Source of the DNA: Paraescarpia echinospica
Lineage: Eukaryota; Annelida; Polychaeta; Sabellida; Siboglinidae
Assembly (NCBI GenBank): GCA_020002185.1
Contig: CM034538.1
Location: forward strand, 2,088,270 to 2,152,269
Direction of reading: 5' to 3'
DNA: 64,000 bases
The notes under the pieces were generated by a model. That model worked only from the letters and a program-made list of their open reading frames with translations. It searched no databases and was not told the origin of the DNA. Position numbers and translations under genes: made by a program. Positions 48,689-59,830 of this stretch are shown here, one piece after another. How positions within the stretch are numbered: the first letter of the stretch is position 1; each line of letters begins with the position of its first letter.

Positions 48689-48870
48689 TTCAAGTTCCCT
48701 TAGCAGCAAGACTACAGACTAGTCGGACTGTACCTTCGTTACCAAAATAACATCGCCTCCTCCCGACTAGCGTTTAATGCTGTTAACGCTAGAGGGCACC
48801 GCTGTATTATATCAAAATCTCGCCAAATCTCTGATCAACCTTCGAGAAACAAACAAATATGGCGGGTACT
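48689..48870. promoter_or_regulatory. Candidate bidirectional promoter region
   Basis: It lies just upstream of the minus-strand ATG. ACGCTAGAGGGCAC (48786-48799) matches 12 of 14 positions of the CTCF core consensus CCASYAGRKGGCRS. AAATATGGCGGG (48856-48867) resembles a YY1 site and could also be a plus-strand start region. The region may serve both the small gene (minus) and GPATCH2 (plus, via an unseen 5'-UTR exon). No TATA box is seen. This is inference. Confidence 0.35.
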
Positions 48871-49984
48871 CCCAGGTGGTGGTTTTGTTTTACCACACCG
48901 TACGTCGTGTCCTGAATATTTCCCCAATTATTGATTTCACGTCTCATTATTACGAAACAGTCGGATGCGGATGTTTTTAAGGTAAAGTGTCATAAAAGGA
49001 TGGTCGTGTCTGAGATTAATTATGAAAAAAATGTGCATGAGTTTCATTGACACTGTCGTCGACAGTGTCGATTTCGCGGACGTGCTGAGGTGTTGATTTA
49101 CATTTAACTTTTAAGGCCTTCGTACTTTTAATTGAATGTTATTTATTTCAAAAACAAATTAATTTGAACAGCAGTTATCAAGGCATTTGGTGACATACGC
49201 ATTTCAGCTTATGCAAATTCACATTGCCATAGTTATGACGCCAGCGTGTTTTAAACTTAAAAGTTAAACTTTAAAGGCAAACGTATCAGTTATGTAATCA
49301 GTAATGTGACCCACATCTGCAAAGTCTGGTACTTGTGTTTTTTTGTGACTGTGAGAACATTATGCGTAAGTCAGAACTAACGTCTGGATGTTCACAGTCA
49401 TTACAGGCCGTTCTGTCCAAAAAACAAAATCACCGTACAACGTGGTGAAAACTGCAAAGACACGAAGATGGAAGTGGCTTAGCTATATCCTCTGAATTAT
49501 TGTCCTGACTCTCTTGTGCTGCTTACTGTACTGACAACATCCATGCAATGCCCACCGTAAGTGTAACCCTGGCTCACTCATGGCCAAATAATGGCAAATG
49601 CCTCGCTGACTTCACCACAGATCCTGAACACGCCCAAAATGGAGACTGGGGAAGAGAGCCGTTAGACTAAGCCGTTCCCATTGGGAACTATCATGCTGAT
49701 TTTGTTAGTATGGAAAGATTCCAAACATGTTAGAAAACAGTGAATGTCACATGTAAGTTAACATTCTGACACATACATTTCATGCAGGGTGTACAGAAGA
49801 TCCACTTTCAGTAGAAAAGAAAGAAAAACTTGTAATACTGCATGGACTCATAGAGATGTGTAATCAGCTTTTGTGTGCTGTGATACATAACAGCACATGA
49901 TTACTCTGAGAGGAGGCTGAGGTAAGGAAGGAGAAAATATGATTTTACAGTTTTTTAGGAGAGAAGCGACTCGGCAAGAGTAGA
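48871..49984. other. Non-coding stretch, nothing recognised
   Basis: AT-rich unique sequence without open frames of note. It is possibly the beginning of the first GPATCH2 intron. Confidence 0.5.
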
Positions 49985-50200
49985 ATGGAGGAGCTGAAAG
50001 AGGAAGTTGGTATATCATAAAAGAATTAAGCGATTAAAGGGGGCTGGACATGTGAATGGTTGGCAACGAAAGCAGATGCCCAAAGAGTGGAAGATAAAAG
50101 GAGACGAGGACGATGTAAACTCCTTTGGAGGATTACGTAAAGATAGATTTGAAGGAGTGGGAAAGTGGAGAATAATAACAAAGACAGATAGGAATGGAGA
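49985..50200 (+). mobile_element. Degraded LINE C-terminal remnant
   Basis: The frames contain KRLKGAGHVNG, MPK and, after a shift, KRRRGRCKLLWRIT followed by KIDLKEW. This pattern (RLRWxGHVxRM, GRPKxxWxDxVxxDL) is typical of LINE C-termini. Stops and a frameshift interrupt it. It abuts the dispersed repeat at 50202. Confidence 0.6.
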
Positions 50201-50201
50201 A

Positions 50202-50622
50202 GCCGAAGGTCCAACAGACTTATGCCATCTCTCTGTGTGCACCGTTAGCTGCCATATCTCGGAAACCGTTCAGTAACCTTTTCTCTAATTTTGCATAGAT
50301 ATATCTTATGGTACTGCCACTATGCACAAGAAATATGTATTTGATTGCATCATTCTAAGGGCCCCCCAGGCCCAAAAAAACTGCAAATTTTTCACATTTT
50401 GCCTATTTTTTCAAAAAACTCTTCAGTAACCTTTTCTCTAATTTTGCATAGACATTACATGTGGTAGTGCCACTATACACACAAAAATCTGTATTTGATT
50501 GAATCATTCTAAGGGCACCTGAGGGGCCCCCGAAATGCAAAATGTTTACACTATCTAGTGATGTGGTTTTGAGAAGGGCTCTTGAGGCCACCCCCTAGCA
50601 GTAGATTATGTGTATTGTGCCA
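50202..50622. repeat. Dispersed dimeric repeat, copy 1
   Basis: It starts at GCCGAAGGTCCAA and has two internal half-copies. Each half includes CGTTCAG/CTTCAGTAACCTTTTC, TCTAATTTTGCATAGA, then CTGTATTTGATTG and TCATTCTAAGGG. It ends with ATCTAGTGATGTGGTTTTGA and a CAGTAGATT block. A second copy with the same order is at 60975. There is no coding potential. Confidence 0.9.
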
Positions 50623-50879
50623 GAAACTGAACCTGGCAGCCATACCCCTTTCTACAACATTTGTTACATGCAGAATCTGTGTCTTGCATGGATATCTATT
50701 TTATGCAGTTGTTTTATATGGAGGTTGTCTTTTCTGTTATGTAATTATAATTATATTTTTAGGCCACAGAAAAGTAATTCCCGGTTTCTCATCAATGCAT
50801 GTATTTAAAAAATGTGCCACAACATTTTATTTTCTATTATAATTATTCCTCTAAATGCAAGACATGGTGCAATAATTTA
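50623..50879. other. Non-coding spacer
   Basis: AT-rich sequence between two repeats. The small 66-86 aa frames show no recognisable domain. Confidence 0.5.
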
Positions 50880-51788
50880 ACAGTGAACATGTCATACAAA
50901 CAAAATAGCAAATAAAATATCTAGAACAATAGGCATACTAAATAAACTTAAACACTTTTTACCACTTAATACATCATGTATTATGTACAATGCTCTTATT
51001 CTCCCTCATACTAATTATGGCTTACTTTTATGGGGTCATCAGACACATCGAATTGTCAAATTACAGAAATAGCAAAACGAATAATATCCATAAGTAAATA
51101 TAATGCTCACACAAGTCCTATTTTTAAAAGACTTCAGTTGCTAAAGTTGGATGACATTTATAAAATGCAACAAATAAAATTTTACTATAAATTAATTAAC
51201 AATCTTTTATCCTACTACTTCATGTTTTTCCAAACACACACATCTATTATATTCATCAGCACTGCACACGTGAAAGAAATAATCTGTATATGTCCAGATT
51301 CAAACGTGAATTTGCAAAAAAATGCATTAGACATAACATAGTTGAGACAGTTAACAATACACCAAGTATTATCATTAATAAAATTTACACCCACAGTCTG
51401 TATGGTTTTTCAACATACACAAAAACGTTTTTATTTTAAATTATGAATCCAGTTGTCGTATCTAAAATTGCTTTATTTGTAATTCATAATATGTATTGAA
51501 ATGTATACCTAAGTATCCATATGTACGTCAATGTGTACACGAGTACATATAATCAATTCTTGTATTATGTATGCATGTTGATACATTGAGTAATTATCAA
51601 CTGTAAAAACAAGTCATATGATATTCTAATTGATATCATGTACATTTTGATGTTGTTTATATTTATGGGGTGGCTCCTATGCTAGCGATATTATACATCT
51701 TAATGGGAGTCTCCCGACCTTATCTATTACTTACATTATTCGTTGTATATGTATCGTATTTATAGGTCAAATAAATTGATTCTGATTC
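50880..51788 (+). mobile_element. 5'-truncated LINE (RT C-terminus and 3' UTR)
   Basis: The plus strand reads KISRTIGILNKLKHFLPLNT, IMYNALILPHTNYGLLLWGH, then IVKLQKIAKRIISISKYNAH and LKLDDIYKMQQIKFYYKLIN. After a frameshift it continues as RERNNLYMSRFKREFAKKCI. This is the thumb and C-terminal region common to jockey/CR1-group LINE reverse transcriptases. The catalytic palm is absent. An AT-rich 3' UTR ends near 51788 with CAAATAAATTGATTCTGATT. The copy is defective. Confidence 0.88.
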
Positions 51789-51849
51789 AACAATCTACTT
51801 CCATCATAACCCTTAATGATCGGTAATTATGATTCGCCAAATTTTTTTT

Positions 51850-54030
51850 AACTGTTACAGGTCCACTCTAGTCTGTTACTACAGTGTATCATACATGTAC
51901 TTGTAACTGTTACAGGTCCACTCTTAGTCTGTCACTACAGTGTATCATACTTGTGACTGTTACAGGTCCACTCTTAGTCTGTCACTACAGTGTATCATAT
52001 TTGTGACTGTTACAGGTCCATTCCTAGTCTGTCACTATAGTGTATCATACTTGTGACTGTTACAGGTCCACTCTTAGTCTGTCACTATAGTGTATCATAT
52101 TTGTGACTGTTACAGGTCCACTCTTAGTCTGTCACTACAGTGTATCATATTTGTGACTGTTACAGGTCCACTCTTAGTCTGTCACTACAGTGTATCATAC
52201 TTGTGACTGTTACAGGTCCACTCTTAGTCTGTCACTACAGTGTATCATATTTGTGACTGTTACAGGTCCACTCTTAGTCTGTCACTATAGTGTATCATAC
52301 TTGTGACTGTTACAGGTCCACTCTTAGTCTGTCACTACAGTGTATCATATTTGTGACTGTTACAGGTCCACTCTTAGTCTGTCACTATAGTGAATCATAT
52401 TTGTGACTGTTACAGGTCCACTCTTAGTCTGTCACTACAGTGTATCATATTTGTGACTGTTACAGGTCCACTCTTAGTCTGTCACTATAGTGTATCATAC
52501 TTGTGACTGTTACAGGTCCACTCTTAGTCTGTCACTACAGTGTATCATATTTGTGACTGTTACAGGTCCACTCTTAGTCTGTCACTACAGTGTATCATAT
52601 TTGTGACTGTTACAGGTCCACTCTTAGTCTGTCACTACAGTGTATCATACTTGTGACTGTTACAGGTCCACTCTTAGTCTGTCACTACAGTGTATCATAC
52701 TTGTGACTGTTACAGGTCCACTCTTAGTCTGTCACTACAGTGTATCATACTTGTGACTGTTACAGGTCCACTCTTAGTCTGTCACTACAGTGTATCCACT
52801 CTTAGTCTGTCACTACAGTGTATCATACTTGTGACTGTTACAGGTCCACTCTTAGTCTGTCACTACAGTGTATCATACTTGTGACTGTTACAGGTCCACT
52901 CTTAGTCTGTCACTACAGTGTATCATACTTGTGACTGTTACAGGTCCACTCTTAGTCTGTCACTACAGTGTATCATATTTGTGACTGTTACAGGTCCACT
53001 CTTAGTCTGTCACTACAGTGTATCATACTTGTGACTGTTACAGGTCCACTCTTAGTCTGTCACTATAGTGTATCATATTTGTGACTGTTACAGGTCCACT
53101 CTTAGTCTGTCACTATAGTGTATCATATTTGTGACTGTTACAGGTCCACTCTTAGTCTGTCACTATAGTGTATCATACTTGTGACTGTTACAGGCCCACT
53201 CTTAGTCTGTCACTACAGTGTATCATACTTGTGACTGTTACAGGTCCACTCTTAGTCTGTCACTATAGTGTATCATACTTGTGACTGTTACAGGTCCACT
53301 CTTAGTCTGTCACTACAGTGTATCATACTTGTGACTGTTACAGGTCCACTCTTAGTCTGTCACTATAGTGTATCATATTTGTGACTGTTACAGGTCCACT
53401 CTTAGTCTGTCACTACAGTGTATCATACTTGTGACTGTTACAGGTCCACTCTTAGTCTGTCACTACAGTGTATCATACCTGTGACTGTTACAGGTCCACT
53501 CTTAGTCTGTCACTACAGTGTATCATACCTGTGAATGTTACAGGTCCACTCTTAGTCTGTCACTACAGTGTATCATACTTGTAACTGTTACAGGTCCACT
53601 CTTAGTCTGTCACTATAGTGTATCATACTTGTGACTGTTACAGATCCACTCTTACTAGTCTTAGTCTGTCACTACAGTGTATCATACTTGTCACTGTTAC
53701 TGGTCCACTCTTAGTATGTCACTACAGTGTATCATACCTGTGACTGTTACAGGTCCACTCTTAGTCTGTCACTACAGTGTATCATACCTGTGACTGTTAC
53801 AGGTCCACTCTTAGTCTGTCACTACATTGTATCATACTTGTGACTGTTACTGATCCACTCTTAGTCTGTCACTACAGTGTATCATACCTGTGACTGTTAC
53901 AGGTCCACTCTTAGTCTGTCACTACAGTGTATCATACTTGTGACTGTTACAGGTCCACTCTTAGTCTGTCACTACAGTGTATCATACTTGTGACTGTTAC
54001 AGGCCCACTCTTAGTCTGTCACTACAGTAT
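51850..54030. repeat. 50-bp minisatellite, about 43 copies
   Basis: Each unit contains GACTGTTACAGGTCCACTCT, TAGTCTGTCACTACAGTG and TATCATACTTGT. C/T variants (ACAG/ATAG, TACTTG/TATTTG) recur. Two partial units (near 52795 and 53655) break the register. It lies upstream of the first coding GPATCH2 exon, probably in a 5'-UTR intron. Confidence 0.97.
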
Positions 54031-54347
54031 ATTATTGATCTGACCATTGTGCTTTAATGTGTGTGTGTGTGTCGCATCTGTGTATTCCACAATTATGTGT
54101 GCATTATCTCTATATTCATTTACTCTCTGAAATGGCTGAAGTTGCCAGCTAAATGATGAGCAAGAGACTTAGAACCCGATTCCACCCAGAGATTGGTGTG
54201 ACTGTCTAATCATTTTCTACAACTCGGTAATAACATTATTAATGCCATACAAACATAAATGATACTTAATTTCCTTGCATTCTATGCACTGTGGAGTTGT
54301 AACATATACACACTTGTGTTGCAGATTGAGCATCGCACAGCTCCCAG

Positions 54348-55087
54348 ATGGAACCCAGCATTGTGTCGGACTTTGAAAACCTGCAAGTGCTAGCTAGCTG
54401 TAACTTCCAGAAGATGGACCGAATGGTACAAGACCTCACAAACGCCTTGGAAGAGACTGAGAGACCACTGCCACGGTCCTCCGAGAACACGTCAGTCCAC
54501 ACACGTGGCGGCGCCACTGCAGCTTCCAAAAAGCACGTTTCCGCTGGCAAGAAACACAGATGCAAGAAGCGGAAGTCAACCCAGAACATCTGGGAGTGTG
54601 GCAACTTGAGCGAGGCGTCTGAGAGTAGTCTAGATGAGGCGTTTAGAGACTACATGGAGAGCGTGCCTCATGCTAGTGACTCAGATGAATTTGTCCTCAC
54701 CGTGAACCGATTACAACTGTTGGCGTCGTTCGCCAACACAGCGCTGTCGTTGGCCGAATCAGACTCTTTCAACGAGACGATATCACCGATGCGAGCTCAG
54801 GCGCAGCGGCGCAGGAGGAAATTCAAGAGGATGGCCATTGACCCGCATCCCGATGCTGGGATCTACGGCGACAAGTGCTGCCATCTGAAGGAGAAGTTGA
54901 CACATAGCAGGCGGCTCGCTGCCGGCACTGATGATGCGCACCGGAGCACAGTGCTTGGGTCGTCAGACACGCTTCCTGGGAAACGGAAGAGAGGGATGAG
55001 GGACAAGGGAGGGAATAGTTACGAGAGGGAGGGGGAGGAGGCCTCGGTGGGAGGGGATGAGGCACACATGGAGTGCAGCAACAACGA
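54348..55087 (+). CDS. GPATCH2: GPATCH2, first coding exon
   Basis: The exon begins at 54325 after TGTGTTGCAG. An in-frame TGA at 54327-54329 makes ATG 54348 the start. The donor GA|GTGAGT follows 55087, so 740 coding bases end with two left over. It reads MDRMVQDLTNALEE near residue 22, parallel to human MEELVHDLVSALEE. A Lys/Arg-rich patch (KKHRCKKRKS), IWECGNLSEASESSLDE (human HPWETGHCLSEGSDSSLEE), DYMES, SDSDE, and RRRRKFKRMAID (human RRRRKVKRMAVD) follow. The family order and spacing are kept. Human GPATCH2 is a nuclear protein that works with the DEAH helicase DHX15. The few in-frame bases after the donor reach a stop, as expected for an intron. Confidence 0.92.
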
Positions 55088-55816
55088 GTGAGTGTCACGC
55101 TGGTTTACTGCTTTACAATGTCTTCCAGCTTAGTCCACTGCAGGCGGGATGACATCATCAGTTCGTTCATCAAATTCTCTATGATTCTTCACCACCTCAC
55201 AATCTTCTGCCAATTTCTCCGGCTTGACTGTTCATCCCTGTCCTTTCACGATCTCTCTTTCACTCTGTCTCTCTATCGTAATGTTTGTCTTCTCCATCTA
55301 CCACTACCAATGATTTCCTGTGCTCTCAGTCCATCTGTCCTCATATTCCGTGTCACTGTGTCTTTAATTGGTTCCAGCTACTTTCATTTTGAGGTGTTTC
55401 ATCATTCCGGAAGCTTCGTTTAATTTCCCACCTTCTTTCTGTCATTCTTATCAAACAATTGTCTTAACTATCGTCAGTTTATCACTAGACTGTATTTGTT
55501 TGTATTGGGGGAAGTTTGATTCTTTCTAAGCCTTCATTATCTCGAGCATTAATTAAATGTGAAGAAATGTAATAGTATTACAACCATGTGAACTCATAGT
55601 ATTATAACCATGTGAAGTTATATTTACTAGTATTACAAACACGTGAACTTATATTATTACAACCATGTGAACTTATAGTATTACAACCATGTAAACTTAT
55701 ACATAGCAACTGTTTTATTAAGTAAGACAACCGATCGTCACTGTCTCCAGTAATGTCTACACAAACACAATGGTCTGTGAGATATGCTTACTGAGTGGAA
55801 TGCTGTTTGTCGTCAG
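55088..55816 (+). other. GPATCH2 intron with a short degenerate repeat
   Basis: A GT...AG intron of 729 bp. At about 55572-55700 a loosely repeated unit (TATTACAACCATGTGAACTT) occurs five times with indels. The 116-aa frame at 55073-55423 is not coding. Confidence 0.85.
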
Positions 55817-55890
55817 ACGGAGTAGCAGTGCAAGTTCATTCAGCAGCAGCGAGAGTGACGGAATCATCACAAACGATGACGCCAGAGATG
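55817..55890 (+). CDS. GPATCH2: GPATCH2, second coding exon
   Basis: The acceptor TTTGTCGTCAG and donor ATG|GTGAGT bound a 74-bp exon. Joined in phase it reads E-RSSSASSFSSSESDGIITN-DDARD with one base left. It matches the human [20 protein letters not shown] region: a Ser-rich run followed by a TND motif. Length and phases fit the exons on both sides. Confidence 0.88.
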
Positions 55891-56449
55891 GTGAGTGTCA
55901 CTGAGTTCAGTAGAATCAGGTGAACAGTTCACCGGTCACACAGGTGACACAGGTCACAGCTGAGGCCAAGGTACATGTTAAATAATTAATGCAATTGTTA
56001 TATTCCCTAAACAGAAGTATTTGTCACGTTTTAAGTTCACACACTTATTGTTACACTCATAGTTAGTTATTGTGGACATTATGTGCACATCAATGTTTAA
56101 TTTAATGCCTTTATGACATGAGTGCATATTTCTTTTTTATATTATCATGTCTAAAAGCATTTTGAAGTAGTGTAATTATTGTTTCTTTTGTAACAAAGTA
56201 AATTTTGTTGACCTATTATGTAGCAAAATTTAGTATTTTAATCCCAAGCTTAAGTAGACAGGTGATATAACTGACGGTATTTTACGTGTACATGCATGCA
56301 TGCATGGATGCATGTGTTTGTTATTATAAAGGGTTAGGTGTTACTGTGAGCTAAACATTCCACATAGTTGGTTATTATAAAGAATCATTGGTTGTTTACT
56401 TGTCAAGTAGCAGGTCGTTATGGTAACCACATACCCGTGCTGCCCCCAG
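55891..56449 (+). other. GPATCH2 intron
   Basis: A GT...AG intron of 559 bp, AT-rich, with GCATGCATGCATGGATGCATG near 56294. Nothing else is seen. The 109-aa frame beginning at 56368 includes intron sequence before the acceptor. Confidence 0.85.
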
Positions 56450-56655
56450 GTGACGATGAGCAGAGTGACTTCTTCCACGAGAACGGCCCGGCATGCGGGA
56501 TCCCGGGAATCATCCCCTGGTGGGAGAATGAAGGAGGCGGAGGGGACGCGGAACAGAGGGACGAGAACTTTGAAAAGATCCTCAATGGGGTGTTTGAGTA
56601 TCTGCCCGCCATGTCAAAGAGGAGTTTCAACATGCGTCTGAAGCTACTGGCCGGG
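56450..56655 (+). CDS. GPATCH2: GPATCH2, third coding exon
   Basis: The acceptor TGCCCCCAG and donor GGG|GTGAGC bound it. In phase it reads GDDEQSDFFHENG, PACGIPGIIPWWENEGG, then FEKILNGVFEYLP and MSKRSFNMRLKLLAG. This follows human GDDEQSDWFYEK, GACGITGVVPWWE, FESILTGSFPLM, SRRGFQARLSRLHG closely. GDDEQSD and VPWWE/IPWWE are hallmark family motifs. The exon ends in phase 0. The G-patch domain itself (GxGLGxxxxG) was not found in the remaining 7.3 kb, so the gene should continue beyond the window. Confidence 0.92.
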
Positions 56656-57025
56656 GTGAGCATGGCGTTTCAAGCCTTGTCACTAAGCTTTTGTTAAATT
56701 TGTATCCACTGGCCCGGGGGACCAGTAGATTTAAAGAGTTACTGGCCCACCCAAAAAAGTTACTGGACTGGATTTTGTAAAAACAAATATGTTGATACCG
56801 AGGGATCTGTCGGTCACCTCACTGAAGAAGTTCACAAAGTCTAAGGTTCGCTTGGAGAGATGTCATGCTGACTTTTTCGAAGTTCTTATTTGTAAACATC
56901 GTTTACAAAATTAAGATAGTGACTATATCTCTCTTTTTTAGTAACTATATTTAAGGTAATGTTATATTTTTTATTTCTTAGTTAGCATTTCTTTTTACGT
57001 AAAATACTATTATATACTTGTGCAT
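56656..57025 (+). other. Start of a long GPATCH2 intron
   Basis: Sequence after the donor at 56656. It has a block CTGGCCCGGGGGACCAGTAG (56709-56728) with a related block near 59604. Otherwise it is AT-rich without features. Confidence 0.6.
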
Positions 57026-57098
57026 GTATGTAAAGCGCCCGAGGGCAATTTTAATTGATTGGGCGCTATATAAGTACTTTATTTATTTATTTATTTAC
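57026..57098 (+). mobile_element. LINE/SINE 3' tail with the L2-type double hairpin
   Basis: The outer stem is AGCGCCC/GGGCGCT (57034-57040 with 57061-57067) and the inner stem is CAATT/AATTG (57046-57057), followed by TATATAAGTAC and (TTTA)n. The skeleton TGTAAAGCGCC ... CAATTT ... TAATTG ... GGCGCTATAT equals that of the LINE tail at 29.6 kb. Only about 70 bp are present, so it is either an extremely truncated LINE or the tail of a SINE. Confidence 0.75.
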
Positions 57099-57360
57099 TA
57101 TACGAAGTGATAACACAAAGTTAAATGAAGATTTTTTATCGTGGTATAATTCTGCAATTAATGCAAAATCTAAGACATCACCAACCTATTTTCATCTTAC
57201 AACTTGATACTTTAGCTGGCTGTCCTTAGCACATCAAAAACATTTCTTGGTTTTGGCTGTGCCTGAAGCTGAATGCTAAGGCAGGTATAGCCAGGATCAG
57301 TCACATTATACCATGATAAATGTGCATCTGACCGCGATATCATATGTATCACGTTATCGT

Positions 57361-59121
57361 AGTGACTGGCGAAGACTGATGCTGATGTAAACAATGCCTG
57401 ATGTGATACTCATTATGACTGGCGATGACAGATGCTGATGTAAACAACGCCTGGTGTGCACTCATTATGACTGGCGATGACAGATGCTGATGTAAACAAC
57501 GCCTGGTGTGCACTCATTATGACTGGTGGCAATGACAGATGCTGATGTAAACAACGCCTGGTGTGCACTCATTGTGACTGGCGAAGACAGATGCTGATGT
57601 AAACAACGCCTGGTGTGCACTCATTATGACTGGCGATGACAGATGCTGATGTAAACAACGCCTGGTGTGCACTCATTATGACTGGCGATGACAAATGCTG
57701 ATGTAAACAACGCCTGGTGTGCACTCATTATGACTGGCGATGACAGATGCTGATGTAAACAACGCCTGGTGTGCACTCATTATGACTGGCAATGACAGAT
57801 GCTGATGTAAACAACGCCTGGTGTGCACTCATTATGACTGGCGATGACAGATGCTGATGTAAACAATGCCTGGTGTGCACTCATTATGACTGGCAATAAC
57901 AGATGCTGATGTAAACAACTCCTGGTGTGCACTCATGACTGGCGATGACAGATGCTGATGTAAACAATGCCTGGTGTGCACTCATTATGACTGGCAATGA
58001 CAGATGCTGATGTAAACAACGCCTGGTGTGCACTCATTATGACTGGCAATGACAGATGCTGATGTAAACAACGCCTGGTGTGCACTCATTTTGACTGGCA
58101 ATGACAGATGCTGATGTAAACAATGCCTGGTGTGCACTCATTATGACTGGCAATGACAGATGCTGATGTAAACAACGCCTGGTGTGCACTCATTATGACT
58201 GGCGATGACAGATGCTGATGTAAACAATGCCTGGTGTGCACTCATTATGACTGGCAATAACAGATGCTGATGTAAACAATGCCTGGTGTGCACTCATTAT
58301 GACTGGCAATGACAGATGCTGATGTAAACAACGCCTGGTGTGCACTCATTATGACTGGCGATGACAGATGCTGATGTAAACAACGCCTGGTGTGCACTCA
58401 TTATGACTGGCGATGACAGATGCTGATGTAAACAACGCCTGGTGTGCACTCATTATGACTGGCAATGACAGATGCTGATGTAAACAATGCCTGGTGTGCA
58501 CTCATTATGACTGGCAATGACAGATGCTGATGTAAACAACGCCTGGTGTGCACTCATTATGACTGGCGATGACAGATGCTGATGTAAACAATGCCTGGTG
58601 TGCACTCATTATGACTGGCAATAACAGATGCTGATGTAAACAACTCCTGGTGTGCACTCATTATGACTGGCGATGACAGATGCTGATGTAAACAATGCCT
58701 GGTGTGCACTCATTATGACTGGCAATGACAGATGCTGATGTAAACAACGCCTGGTGTGCACTCATTATGACTGGCAATGACAGATGCTGATGTAAACAAC
58801 GCCTGGTGTGCACTCATTATGACTGGCGATGACAGATGCTGATGTAAACAATGCCTGGTGTGCACTCATTATGACTGGCAATAACAGATGCTGATGTAAA
58901 CAACGCCTGGTGTGCACTCATTATGACTGGCGATGACAGATGCTGATGTAAACAATGCCTGGTGTGCACTCATTATGACTGGCAATAACAGATGCTGATG
59001 TAAACAACGCCTGGTGTGCACTCATTATGACTGGCGATGACAGATGCTGATGTAAACAATGCCTGGTGTGCACTCATTATGACTGGCAATGACAAATGCT
59101 GATGTAAACAACGCCTGGTGT
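57361..59121. repeat. 52-bp minisatellite, about 34 copies
   Basis: Unit words are ATGACTGGCGATGACAGATG, CTGATGTAAACAACGCC and TGGTGTGCACTCATT. Variation concentrates at two places: GGCGAT/GGCAAT and CAACGCC/CAATGCC. A rare AACTCC variant appears near 57917 and 58646, about 14 units apart. It lies in the presumed GPATCH2 intron. Confidence 0.97.
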
Positions 59122-59830
59122 GGAAAATGTGAAGGCTATCCAGTGTCCTTGCTCTCGTTCCGCCCAAGGCACAGCTGTATTACAAGATCCACCACTGCAG
59201 CCATGGTCTTTAGCAATGCTGTCAAATGTTTGACAGTATAACAAATTTCCTTGATGCCTTTCTGTTATGGAATATTATATGTACTAGCGTTTTATCATGC
59301 AGACAGTTAAGATTGCCTGCCATCCGTAGCCTACGTGTAACAAAACTACTTATTGGGTGAATAATTAATGACCACTGCCAATCGCCAATCACGTGGACGG
59401 ATACAAATGAGTTTGGCAGTGCATACACGTCATCGTATACACATAACTAAGTTTGCCGTTATTTAATTAGTTATACAAAAATGTAACAAAAAAAGTTTAT
59501 TTAAATATCAAATAAAAATATTATGCTTTAGGGTTGTCCTATTTTTCTAGGTAGGGTCGGGTTACCGGAAACACGATGGTTGTCAATCAGATTGAAACCA
59601 GTGGCCCAGCGGGCCAGTAATATATGAAAACTGGTGGCCCGAACTGGCCTGACAACCTCAAAAAAGGTGCCGGGCCAACCAGCCTGTGCTAATGTCAAGG
59701 CCTGCCTTTCCTGTTGTCTCTTTAATGTGCTGTTTCAAGAATGGTGGCTGATTGCATACATGTGCAAAGCAAATCTTAAAAGACATTATTTTAACCTCAC
59801 CCTTAATGTGTAATCTTTATATGTCATATA
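59122..59830. other. Non-coding stretch after the 52-bp array
   Basis: Unique AT-rich sequence. Near 59604-59655 there is a block rich in GGCCC/GGGCC (CAGTGGCCCAGCGGGCCAGT). No gene is seen. Confidence 0.55.

Noticed and set aside
48851..48980. Plus-strand MAGTP start (ATGGCGGGTACTCCCAG|GT) as the GPATCH2 first coding exon
   Set aside because: Joined to the exon at 54325 it runs into stop codons, and that exon has its own in-frame stop before ATG 54348. It may still mark a 5'-UTR exon or YY1 site.
55073..55423. 116-aa frame after the first GPATCH2 exon
   Set aside because: It begins at the exon end and runs through the intron after the clear GTGAGT donor. The composition is pyrimidine-rich non-coding.
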